Origin: Silene conica
Taxonomy: Eukaryota; Streptophyta; Magnoliopsida; Caryophyllales; Caryophyllaceae
Direction of reading: 5' to 3'
DNA: 64,000 nt
NCBI GenBank assembly: GCA_029255685.2
Contig: CM055313.2
Span: 51,244,579 to 51,308,578 of the forward strand
Position 1 is the stretch's first letter. Every line of letters begins with the position of its first letter. Both the position numbers and the translations under genes were made by a program. Shown one piece after another: positions 10,821 to 20,781 of the stretch. Below the pieces are notes generated by a model that saw only the letters and a list, made by a program, of their open reading frames with translations, was not told the origin of the DNA and ran no database searches.

Positions 10821-10837
10821 TTTGGTTTGGGGAATTT
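10821..10837 (+). other. Athila-1 polypurine tract
   Basis: TTTGGTTTGGGGAATT lies immediately before the 3' LTR and would prime plus-strand synthesis. The same motif precedes the Athila-2 3' LTR. Confidence 0.6.
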
Positions 10838-11109
10838 GATGCGTGTCTATTTTATGATGTTTTACATCTATTTTAACACGCATTTTATCGCTCATTTACT
10901 ATGTTTTAGCCTCTATTTCCCAACAATTGTCTACTTTCGTATTTTTATGCTCTTTTGCAGGATTATGCGGAAAAGAGACGATTTTATACCAAATTTCTAC
11001 CCTCGGGACTTTTGCATAACCAAGGAACGAGGAAAAGTCAACTCAAGCCGCATACCAAGTAACACAAAGTCAAACTAAGGCGAAATCAAGGCTGATACAC
11101 ATGAGAACC

Positions 11110-11223
11110 GGTCGACCGACCGCCTACCCTGGTCGGTCGACCTGAAGACCTGCTATCTCAAGATCAGAAATCCACCAAAGCCCGACATTCGGTCGACCGA
11201 CCTCATCACCTGGTCGGTCGACC
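11110..11223 (+). repeat. Two 12-9-12 box pairs (Athila-1 middle LTR)
   Basis: Pair 1: 11110-11121 and 11131-11142. Pair 2: 11191-11202 and 11212-11223. The spacers equal those of the 5' LTR. Both pairs are perfect inverted repeats with 12-bp arms and a 9-nt loop. Confidence 0.95.
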
Positions 11224-11737
11224 AGAGCGCAGATCCAGAATTATCCACAAGCCCATTCGCGTGATTAGGTCAAGGAAATACTATTGTTTTGGTCGCTTAC
11301 TTAAGCAAATCGTGTTAAGGAAATTATTATCAAGTTAATTACCTAGTTTTACAGCAACATTTTAGTCTTTTACTTCATCAAATTCTTAGTTTTAGTTTTT
11401 AATTCTCAAACATTTTTGTTTAGTTTTATTCTTTAATCTTTCCACGGGATTCAATAAAGCTTGTTCTTTTCTGCCCAAATCCATATTACGGTAATTCTCT
11501 TATTTTCAGATTATTCATATTTGTTTCATAGGATTGCTAGTATTCGGTTTAGGTTAGAATCCCAAAGCCTTTGTTGTTTATCGCATGTTTAGATTATTAC
11601 TCACCATGAATTCTGTTTTTTTATTAATGTTATTGTTGTTATTTCCATATCCATGAGTAGCTAATTGCATATGTTAGGATGTAGGGAGTAAATATGCGTA
11701 GATGGTGTAATACCCGAGACTGCCTGTAGCAGACTTT

Positions 11738-11812
11738 GGTCGGCCGACCAGCTTAACTGGTCGGTCGACTGAAGTGGTTGGTCGGTCGACCGGGGTAGCT
11801 GGTCGGTCGACC
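11738..11812 (+). repeat. Four-box 21-bp array (Athila-1 middle LTR)
   Basis: Boxes at 11738, 11759, 11780 and 11801, all with 9-bp spacers. The first box is GGTCGGCCGACC. Confidence 0.95.
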
Positions 11813-12414
11813 ATCCTTAGTATGTTTTCAGATTCTGTTTTATTTCGTCGACCATAATAACCTATAATGAGACTGAAAGGAGACTTATAGGATACTAATA
11901 ATGACTTACCCAAGGTTGAAAGATACGGGAAGGGTATTAGTTAACATTTTAAGACGGCTAGGTTACTTAAGACTGATGAAAGGTATGTGACCTAGAAATT
12001 AGGAATCACCCTTATTGTTGACACCCAATAATTGTGAGACCTAGGAACTAATAGCATAGGCCGAAAGGAGCTATTAGGTACCATAGACCGAAAGGATATG
12101 TTACACCCCTTACGCGACTGCAATACATGTTGACTTAGGATTTACACCATCGCAGCTATTTACTACCCGAACATCCTAGCATCCTTTTTATTATAAGTTT
12201 TATCTCTTTCTTACTTTCCTGTTTTATTTTTTATCTTTATTTTTCTAGACTTAGTGGCAACCATTTAAACCCCCAATTTGTTACCCTAAAAACATTGACC
12301 TTAAACAATAAACATTCTCCACCTCCTTGTGGTTCGACCCTTGACTTACGCTATCTAGTCTTAAGCCGAGGTTTTATAAATCTTATCTTTGGCACCCCTC
12401 ATCGACGGGTGTCA

Positions 12415-12747
12415 AATTTTGGCGCCGTTGCCGGGGAGGTGACGCCAGTGTTTATTGTTTTTTGTTTTTGTTTTTGTGTTTAAGGAACTTTTGTTCCTTA
12501 AACCTTTCTCACTTTCTTCTTGTAGTTTTCATCTTATGCGCAGGTCATTTCAAGGAGAACTCCTACCACTAGACCTCGAGCTTGAGAGGAGTCTTAGAGC
12601 AAGAAAGAAGCTTGCCTTGCAGAATAAAGAAGGAGGTTCTTCATCTTCCTTATTCCAAGAGGATATCTTTGATCAACCATCATCACCACCATCACCACAA
12701 AACAACCCACCTACAGCAAATCAACCACAATCACAACCAAACTCACC
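12415..12747 (+). pseudogene. Second Athila-1 leader and gag start, truncated
   Basis: PBS (12420-12437), leader and gag ATG (12536) repeat 5631-5975 closely. At about 12747 the gag sequence (...CAAACTCACCT) jumps into LTR sequence (GTAATACCCGAG), normally about 180 bp before the LTR middle. The jump is an internal deletion joining gag to an LTR. Confidence 0.88.
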
Positions 12748-12974
12748 TGTAATACCCGAGACTGCCTGTAGCAGACTTTGGTCGGCCAACCAGCTTAACT
12801 GGTCGGTCGACTGAAGTGGTTGGTCGGTCGACCGGGGTAGCTGGTCGGTCGACCATCCTGCGTATGTTTTCAGATTTTGTTTTATTTCGTCGACCATAAT
12901 AACCTATAATGAGACTGAAAGGACACTTATAGGATATTAGTAATGACTTACCCAAGGTTGAAAGATACGGGAAG
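12748..12974 (+). repeat. Third, partial Athila-1 LTR
   Basis: It matches 11708-11933 of the middle LTR and ends where the copia B 5' LTR begins. It includes a four-box array. Confidence 0.9.
12780..12854 (+). repeat. Four-box 21-bp array (third LTR piece)
   Basis: Boxes at 12780, 12801, 12822 and 12843 with the same three 9-bp spacers as the other two LTR copies. The first box is degenerate (GGTCGGCCAACC). Confidence 0.95.
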
Positions 12975-13785
12975 TGTTGGAGGAAGTGTCCTCGACAATA
13001 GTGTGTTGACATAATTAAAACTCGTTTGAATGAAACACAACTGGGAGTGTTACTCTTTTAAAGTCGACTGATCAACATTTGCCGATAATGATTGGCTGTC
13101 TAGAGTTTGACATTACGTCATATGATGGTGGTGATCGGTTGATCCCTTAAGGTCATATCTTTAGGGAATTTCGTCTTAATGGAATAATTAATTAATATTG
13201 TATTGGATACAAATTAATTAATAACTAGGAATTTGGAAATGATTTTACGTGACAAATATTATTGTAATGGGATTATAATAATAAGGGTCAAAGTAATAAA
13301 ATGGGTTTTATTACACGGTTTTATTTATTCGTTTAAGAAACGATTAAATTGAGAATGAACACGGTTGATCATAAAATTACAAAGAGTTGTAATTAAAATT
13401 ATGATATTACATTTTTATAAAAGTGGTAATTTCGAATTACTAGTAGTATTATTTAAATGTTATAAAATTGTGAATTATGAATTTTAAGAGTTAAAATTGC
13501 TTAATTAACATATTGGGTCATGTGTTGTGGAACATATGTGACATGTTACATATTAACACAATTGAAAAAGATAAAATGGGTCTATTACAAACCCATTTCA
13601 GCCGTGACATTGGTAGTATAAGGACATTGTGTATTTTGTACACAAAACCTAAGTGATAGGTATGTAAGATGGATGTAAGGCATATTGCTTACTTTTGTGT
13701 AAGTATTAGAAGGCCATGCATAGGCCATGGGGTTACTTGATGGCCGGCTAGTATGCATGAGCAAGCAAGCTCATCATGCTTCTAT

Positions 13786-13793
13786 TATATATA
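13786..13793 (+). promoter_or_regulatory. TATA-like box of copia B 5' LTR
   Basis: TATATATA followed by CACAATATGCC in the expected U3 part of the LTR. Copia A inserted downstream of it. Support is by consensus only. Confidence 0.4.
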
Positions 13794-13922
13794 CACAATA
13801 TGCCTCAGGATGCATACAAGTCTTCATACTTGAACACCATTTCACACTACCAAAAACACATTCTCTATAGAAATAAGTTTTCTAGTATGGCAAAATCATT
13901 CATGCATTAATAATATTAAGAA

Positions 13923-13927
13923 GTAAT
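13923..13927. other. Copia A target-site duplication, left copy
   Basis: GTAAT here and again at 41944-41948, directly outside the two copia A LTRs. Confidence 0.9.
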
Positions 13928-14933
13928 TGTTGCATGGGGCTGGTGTCCTTGACAATTAAGTACAATGACTTATTAAATCTCTTTAAGGATCACAAGGGCA
14001 TACTTTTGTATTATTACCAGTTGATCCACGTTTATCAATAACGGTTGGCTTGCTAGATAAGTTTGACGTTATTGTCATACGGATGGCGGTGATCAACTGG
14101 TCCCTATACGTCACACCTATAGGACACGTTTGAGAGATGTGAAGGTATGAAAATACAATCACATTCATGCCGGATATGACTAAACAGTTAGTCAGAGGTA
14201 TTGACTATTAAATTAGTCAATAAGATGTTGAGATTATTATTTAATACGGATTAAATAATTTTAGCTAATACGGATTGCATGATTAATTCGTAAAATTAAA
14301 TATAAACGGTTATATTTAATTAAATATTGTATTCGCGTATTAATATAAACAGTTATATTAATTTGGGTAATTATACAATATCGTAATTTTATCAGACCAT
14401 TATTAATACATCGACTGCATTAATATCTGATAACATGCATACGATTTATAAACAAAACCCGCGAATAAAGTTTAGCTAAATGGGTCGAATCACAAATTAG
14501 AATAAGGTAAGAGTGGAAAGCCCACTCCTACCCTATTGGAAATTTCGGCCAAAAGAGCTACATAAGGAGGAGGACTCTCCTTATGTCAGACACACTTGTT
14601 TCACTGTTTAAACAAAATCTCAAGGAAAAAGTAGGGTTTTGAGAGCTTTCTTCTCCCAAAACCTCAGATCTCACATCTAAAACCTAAATAGCTCTCCCAA
14701 TATTGCAAGGCAGTTGGAGAGGATTTCTAGCACTCGCGGCCACATCTCATTCTAAGTCTTGGGTGCAAGTTTTAGGAGGGAATTTGTGTTAATTCCTGTT
14801 CTTAGGCCTTTCGCACAAGGACTAAAGGTTGTACTTCTTTTCTTATCCTTTTTAATCTTATGACTATAAACACAACTGTATTTTTCATTATAATCCTGCA
14901 AGTTTAGGGTGAATACATGCTTTATTCCCCACA
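13928..14933 (+). repeat. Copia A 5' LTR
   Basis: 1,006 bp, starts TGTTGCATGGGGC and ends TTCCCCACA. It aligns with 40942-41943, whose start is TGTTGGGGC; four extra bases lie within the first nine here. Confidence 0.93.
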
Positions 14934-14935
14934 AG

Positions 14936-14948
14936 TGGTATCAGAGCC
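14936..14948 (+). other. Copia A primer-binding site
   Basis: TGGTATCAGAGCC, the initiator-Met tRNA complement used by most plant copia elements, 2 nt after the LTR. Confidence 0.92.
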
Positions 14949-15028
14949 AGGCCATGAATTTTTTACTTTTGTGTTTTTCATAAGTTTATTTAAAAGTTTT
15001 TGAAAAATCTCGTTTCTGTCGCCGTGTC

Positions 15029-15061
15029 GGTCGGTCGACCAGTTATAGCGGTCGGTCGACC
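15029..15061 (+). repeat. 12-9-12 box pair, copia A leader
   Basis: Boxes 15029-15040 and 15050-15061, both GGTCGGTCGACC, spacer AGTTATAGC. This is the first pair in a Ty1-copia element. Confidence 0.96.
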
Positions 15062-15304
15062 GCCCCTGTGTGAGTTTTCTGTTTTTTTTAAAAAAAAAAC
15101 AGTTTCCTTTGTGAGTTTTCGATCTTGATTTTCGATTCCTGTTTACATATTGTTAATTAATCGATATTCTTGACAATATGTGAACCCTTGTTGATGTTAA
15201 TTTTGATTTACTTGTTTTAATCAAAATTTAAAAGGTAAAAACTTGTTTTGATTTCAAAAGGTGCAGCGATTTGCGTTTTCTGAAATTAGGTTTTACTGCC
15301 TGTT

Positions 15305-15409
15305 GGTCGGTCGACCTAATTGATAGGTCGGTCGACCGATTTTGCTGTTGCAGAAAATTTCCGTTTTTCGGCTGGAGGTCGGTCGACCACATGTTTAGGT
15401 CGGTCGACC
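15305..15409 (+). repeat. Two 12-9-12 box pairs, copia A leader
   Basis: Pair 1: 15305-15316 and 15326-15337, spacer TAATTGATA. Pair 2: 15377-15388 and 15398-15409, spacer ACATGTTTA. The starts are 72 bp apart, the same as two sets in Athila-1. All four boxes are perfect GGTCGGTCGACC. Confidence 0.96.
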
Positions 15410-16641
15410 TCCCCCCTGTAACAGACTCGTTTTTTTATTTTCGAAAATAACATGTTTTATTTTCACATGGCCTTTAGTAATATACTGTATACGGAAATAG
15501 TATATTATTAATTTTAGTGAAACGGTTCACCCTCGTTTGATACATATTATTTTAAAACGGTTTAAAATAATAGGATTATAAACTTATTAAAATTAAAGTG
15601 GTTAAAACGGTATAATCACATAATTTTAATCCTAAAAGGTGGTTTGGTAAAAATTTGTTAATCATAATAACAGTATTATGTCATGTATGAATTTTAATTT
15701 AGTTGATGCATTTTATTTATCGTCTTGTTGAATGTCTAATAAATGCTTTCAATAACGTATTTAATTTTGCAAACGGTTGTAACTTAGTGTGGCCTTAGAA
15801 GATTGTGTCACCGTAATGATGGGACACAATCTTGCTTGTAATCTTGAGATCTTGATTCTCCGTTTTGGGTTTTTGCCATGTAATTACTTTTGTATTTAAA
15901 TTAGAATGTATCTAGGACTACTTTTGTAATTTAAATTAGTAATTTTGTGAAGACCAAAGACAAGACGGAGACCGGATGCTCACTCCCGCTGCAAGGACCA
16001 AGATGGAACATCAAGACAAGCTTCTAGGATCCAACGGTGGATTCCAAGTTGTTTTATGTTTATTTTGGTAGGATAGGCCACACTAGGACTTTTTATTTAC
16101 GTTTATTGCTTTCATTTTATGCTTTCATCGATAATAGCTTGCATCATATTCCGCCTAAAACAAAACCACCTATATCATGCCTGAAAACTGACTCATGTAG
16201 AGGTTACGCGTTAGTTTTCTGTGACAATACAGATGTCACATGTCAATTGCAAAGCCATCACTTTATTTAATTCATTCACGCATTTGCTAGATATTAGTTC
16301 ACTTAATATGAATAAATAAAAGTTGATGGGGTCTTCCTCGTATAACCAAAAATTGAGACTAGTCTTTATAAATCAGCCTCCCATGAATCCCTTCTTCGTC
16401 GGTAGGCATAATATGACCCCTTCTACGTCGGGTAAGTGGGAACAGATGATTTATTTTATCTCAACATCATGGTCACACGATACTATCTAGTGACTGAGAT
16501 GGACTAATAGATAGGATATACAGAAATCTATCAACCAAGAGTTCCAACGATTGGAATTAGCCAAACTGTGGGCTTATCAATATACGGAAATTGAGTCTTG
16601 GGATCGTTTATATAATTCTTGAGGGAGATCAATTATATAAA

Positions 16642-17593
16642 GGCTATTTGACATATTACTACCTAATAAGTCTAAATTTTTACATCTTACTACCTAATAT
16701 GTTCAATTATTCAAATAACAACCTAATAAGTGTAAAAACTGACACGATTACTACCAAAATGACGGAAATTGCTAAAAAAATGACGGAAATTATTTTATTT
16801 CGTCCCGTTTAAATTTAAAAACTAATTTAATACCTATATTACCCTCCCCCTCCTTCCTCCATTAAAACACCCTTCTACTTGAACAAAACCCATTTTCCCC
16901 TAATTCTTAATCAATCTCGTTCCAAACCAATATTTCCTGAAACAACATGCATAAACCCTAATTACAATCCCAAAATACCTAATTCAAAAATTAAGAGTAG
17001 CATATAAGTTATAACAGCAATTCAAATTAATATACAAATCGTAAACCAATTAAAAGAGAGAACTGAGAAAGCTCACTGGTAAGAAAGATTTTGTGTACGT
17101 TCAGATTGATTGACAATAATAAGAGGGAAAAGAATGATTTTCGCGGAGAAAGAACCCTAAATGTCTTAATTATCAAATTTTACACAAAATAATTAAATTA
17201 GGGGAAGAGTTTTATGCTGAAAATAAAATGAAAAAAATGCTTATTTGATCAATTTGAGAAAACAACAGAAGACTACCTCCCTCTAGTGCTGCAAATTGTG
17301 CTTCTTCATTGAGGTTTTCGATAAGAATGGCGGCATGAAGCGAGTTACAATGAGTTTAATCGAGGGAGGGAGAGGGATGTGTAATATGTTATCAGGAAAG
17401 ATGTTTTGGGAAGGATAAAATCGTCATTTAACTTATCCCGAACATTTAAAACTAACTTAAGTTCGGTTTCCGTCAAAAAAGTAGCAAACTGATTAATGTT
17501 GTGTGATTTTAGGTAGTTAGTTGCAAAATTAATTATATTAGGTAGTATTATACAATTTTTTGAACTTATTAGGTAGTAATTTGCCATATTTCC
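16642..17593. mobile_element. Non-autonomous Mutator-like element with 9-bp TSD
   Basis: Perfect 9-bp duplications TTATATAAA lie at 16633-16641 and 17594-17602. The ends are imperfect long inverted repeats of roughly 150-190 bp: GG...ATTACTACCTAATAAGT at the left and its reverse complement at the right, with ACTACCTAATA repeated internally on both sides and TGACGGAAA inside each arm. Length (952 bp), TSD size and long TIRs fit a MULE-type element; no transposase is present. The central 16850-17400 is not TIR and could be captured host DNA (C-rich 5'UTR-like stretches), which I cannot identify. Confidence 0.82.
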
Positions 17594-17730
17594 TTATATA
17601 AATGCATGAGTCTACGAGTTTAAATTCAATTTAATATAGACTTAAATCACAACAATAAGTTGCTTATATGGTTTTGTTTTATCTTCTTTTCAGTGTAGAA
17701 CACGTTCATTAAAACTGCTGTATAACTAAA

Positions 17731-20700
17731 ATGGCTGGTGAAGACCCAATGCCAAGTGCCAAGCTAGCAAGTGAATCCTGGCTAAAGGCCTTCATGGACT
17801 CCATGAATCAGTCAACTAGACTGAGGAATGATGGGTCAAACTTCTCTGACTGGGAGGCAGCACTACGGAATGCTGCCATTGCTGACGGAAAGCTTAAGTA
17901 TTTAACTGAGCCCATTCCGGCACACCCAGGAACTGGAGCTAGAGCCAACGAAGTTCGCGCTCATAGCGACTTCGTCATGGAAGCGGGTGCGATAAAGAAT
18001 GTACTCATCTATGCAATGGAATCAAATTTGCAAAGACGCTTCATATCCCATGGTGCAAACAAGATTTTCACCACGCTCTCTAACGAATTCTCCAAAGCTC
18101 CGAGAATCGTTTCTTATGAGCATACCTGTCGCTTCTTTGAGGCGAAACTCCAGAAGGGCCAAGCTGTTAGCCCACATATTCTCAACATAATTGAGAATAT
18201 CGAAAAACTGGAGACCCTGAACTGCAAGATCAGTGAGAACATAATCGTTGATCGTATGCTTCATTCGCTTCATGATGGGTTCGCCCTCTTTAGGGCCAAC
18301 TACTACATGAACGACATGAAGAAGACTCCTCATGAGCTCCACTCCCTTCTCGTACAGACTGAGAAGGATCTGAAATTAAGTGGGAGCATGAAGCAGGATG
18401 TTCTCATGATCTCCAGTAAGGGAAAGGGTAAAGGGAAGGCTAAAGCTCAGAGCGACCTAGCAGTAGGTAAGCCCAGGTTCAAGAAACCAGGATTTACTAA
18501 GAGTAGGCCAGGTGAGTCGAGCAACTCACAGGGCAAGACAAAGAGCAAGGACACACGCATGGAATGTCACCATTGCCACAAGACTGGGCATTGGAGGCGC
18601 TCATGCCCCGTGTATCGCGAGGACATTAAGGCAGGCCGTGTTACTCCTGTTGGTATGTCTTCTTCTTCTTTTATTCACATGATTGAGATTAACCATGCAA
18701 GTTGCGGAACTTGGGTACTTGATAGTGGTTGTGGTTCTCATCTATGTAATCATGTGCAGGGCCTCCGAAACCAAGAACCCCTAATCAAGGGTGAGGTGGA
18801 CCTGCGTGTCAGGAATGGAGCACATGTTGCTGCAGTCTCGAAGGGAACATACGTGATCCAGCTTCCAAGTGGATTCGAGTTATTTTTATATAACTGTTAT
18901 TATGTTCCTAGTTTGTCCAAAAACATTATTTCAGTTTCTGCGCTTGACAAACTCGGCTTTTCATTTGTAATAGAGAATAATAGCTGTATTTTCTCCTTAC
19001 ACAATATGATTTATGGCAAGGCAGTTTCCATGAATGGAATTTATGTTTTAGATCAAACTACCGAGATATTACATGTGAATAACAAGAGATTAAAGGTAGG
19101 TGACAAAGATCAAACTTACCTATGGCATTGTCGTATGGGACACATAAATGAGAAACGCGTAAAACAGCTCATACAGAATGGAGCAATATCGCCCTTTGAT
19201 TTCGAATCATGTGGCACGTGTGAATCATGTCTCATTGGCAAAATGACTCGTATTTCCTTCAAAGGTGTTGGAATGCGCGCTGCCGACCTATTAGGACTCA
19301 TACATACCGACGTATGTGGCCCTATGTCGATCAACGCACGAGAAGGCTATAGGTATTTCATCACTTTCACGGATGATTTGAGTAGATATGGCTGTGTCTA
19401 CTTGATGAAACATAAAAGTGAATCCTTTGACAAGTTCAAAGAATACCAGAATTGGGTACAAAACCAGCTGGGTAGAAAGATTAAAGCACTACGTTCGGAT
19501 CGTGGTGGTGAGTATCTTTCACACGAGTTTGATCAACACCTTAAAGACTGTGGCATCGTGCTACAGTTGACTCCACCTGGAACACCACAATTAAATGGTG
19601 TGTCCGAACGGAGAAATCGAACTCTACTCGATATGGTTCGATCCATGATGAGTCACACCGTTGTGCCTGATTCATTGTGGGGCTATGCTCTTTTGTCGGC
19701 CGCTCTAATACTTAACCGAAGTCCGTCTAAAGCTGTTGACAAGACTCCATACGAATTATGGAAGGGAACGGTCCCTAACTTGTCCTTTATTCGGGTTTGG
19801 GGCTGCGAGGCTTATGTCAAGTGGAGACACGAGGATAAGCTCGGCCCGCGATCGGTCAAGACATACTTTATAGGTTATCCAAAGGAAACTTTTGGTCATT
19901 ACTTCTACTCGCCAACCGAACAACGTGTTTTTGTTGCGGCTAGTGCGACGTTCTTAGAGAAAGAATTTCTCGAGAACAAGTCGAGTAATAGAACCTTCGA
20001 GTTATCGGAGGTTCAAGAACCAACTGCCGAGCAACCATTGGAGGAAACAGTTCCTTCAACCGAGGCTGCGGTAGATATTCCTGAGGAACCTAGGAGGTCG
20101 GGAAGAGTCTCTATTCCACCGGACAGATACATTGGTATAGTCGAGGAACATGATACAGATGACGTCTTACTCCTAGAGGGTAATGAACCCACAACCTATA
20201 AAGGTGCCATGACCAGTTCTGACTCAAAGCTATGGCTAGAAGCCATGCAATCCGAGATGGACTCCATGTATGAGAACAACGTGTGGGATCTTGTGGACCT
20301 ACCTGCAAAGGTGCGTCCCCTTCAATGCAAATGGCTTTACAAGATAAAGCATGCCGTGGAAGGACAACAAGATATCCACAAGGCTAGACTAGTTGCTAAA
20401 GGTTTCACTCAAGTGCCAGGCTTACACTATGATGAGATCTTTGCACCCGTAGTCATGCTACGTTCCATTCGGATTATCTTAGCGATCGCCGCATTTCATG
20501 ATTATGAAATATGGCAAATGGACGTTAAAACCGCCTTCTTAAACGGTTATTTGGAGGAAGAGTTGTACATGGTACAACCCGAGGGTTTTATCGATCCAGC
20601 ACATCCTAAGAAAGTTTGCAAGCTTAAGCGTTCCATCTATGGACTTAAGCAAGCATCGCGGAGTTGGAATCATCGCTTCGACCAAGTGATAAAAGAGAAT

Positions 20701-20781
20701 GGGTTCATTCGATCAGTCGAGGAACCATGTCTCTATATCAAGTCGAGTGGGAGCAAGATTGTATTCCTAGTACTGTATGTC
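17731..20781 (+). CDS. Copia A gag-pol, 5' part (interrupted by Athila-2)
   Basis: One frame from ATG 17731 encodes the following in order. Gag occupies about residues 1-300 and includes the zinc knuckle CHHCHKTGHWRRSC near residue 278. The protease has LDSGCGSHLCN near 330, with the catalytic DSG intact. Integrase has the HHCC pattern (HCRMGH...CESC, about 468-505) and the DDE core (HTDVCGP, LRSDRGGEY, NGVSERRN). The RT part runs from WLEAMQSEMDSM near 832. The frame breaks at 20781 exactly within the RT active-site codons (Y-V, then D-D at 33033), because Athila-2 inserted there; the short tail to 20784 is an artefact. Before that insertion the gene looked intact, with no internal stops. 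It would make a Gag-Pol polyprotein processed in a cytoplasmic particle. Confidence 0.95.
20777..20781. other. Athila-2 target-site duplication, left copy
   Basis: ATGTC here and at 33028-33032. Confidence 0.93.

Larger units (their letters stand above)
8675..10837 (+). other. Athila-1 3' noncoding region
   Basis: No convincing gene. It holds box pairs (8915, 8987, 10150), a plant 5'UTR-like C/T-rich stretch around 9090-9290 ending near a possible splice donor (CCGGTGAGTT, about 9287), and blocks shared with Athila-2: GGTTTGGGGA near 9393 after CATTGTGCG, TAGGTCGAGTCGGAACG near 9558, and CATCAATATGCATAAACATGAA-like DNA near 9813 (matching 30715). It ends in the PPT-like GGTTTGGTTTGGGGAATT just before the 3' LTR. 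Confidence 0.8.
4060..12414 (+). mobile_element. Athila-1: gag-protease-only Ty3-gypsy element
   Basis: Two long direct repeats (4060-5630 and 10838-12414; TGATGCGTG...GGGTGTCA) flank an internal region with an Asp-tRNA-type PBS, a degenerate Athila gag, a protease and a long 3' noncoding part. No RT, RNase H or integrase block is found between 8674 and 10838, so the element would need enzymes in trans, like the described TR-GAG non-autonomous class. Placement in the Athila lineage rests on the PBS, gag-protease similarity to Athila-2 at 20782, and shared 3' noncoding blocks. A further leader/gag piece and partial LTR follow the 3' LTR. The outer TSD cannot be tested because copia B cuts the right side. 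Confidence 0.85.
10838..12414 (+). repeat. Athila-1 3' (middle) LTR
   Basis: 1,577 bp, matching the LTR at 4060. Unlike a normal 3' LTR it is followed by AATT, a PBS and gag sequence, so it also served as the 5' LTR of a second unit. Confidence 0.92.
12975..13927 (+). repeat. Copia B 5' LTR, left part
   Basis: Starts TGTTGGAGGAAGTGTCC, as at 51692. The TATA-like TATATATA at 13786-13793 lies 140 bp before the copia A insertion point. The remainder of the LTR resumes at 41949. Confidence 0.92.
14949..16632 (+). other. Copia A untranslated leader
   Basis: Long noncoding leader before gag. It carries three box pairs (15029-15409). Near 16069-16110 is a GGCCACACTAGGACTTTTTATT block, and near 16525-16620 are ATCAACCAAGAGTTC and GTCTTGGGATCGTTTATA blocks; all of these recur in the copia B leader. 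No gene is supported; the short open frame near 16037 has no recognisable domain. Confidence 0.8.
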
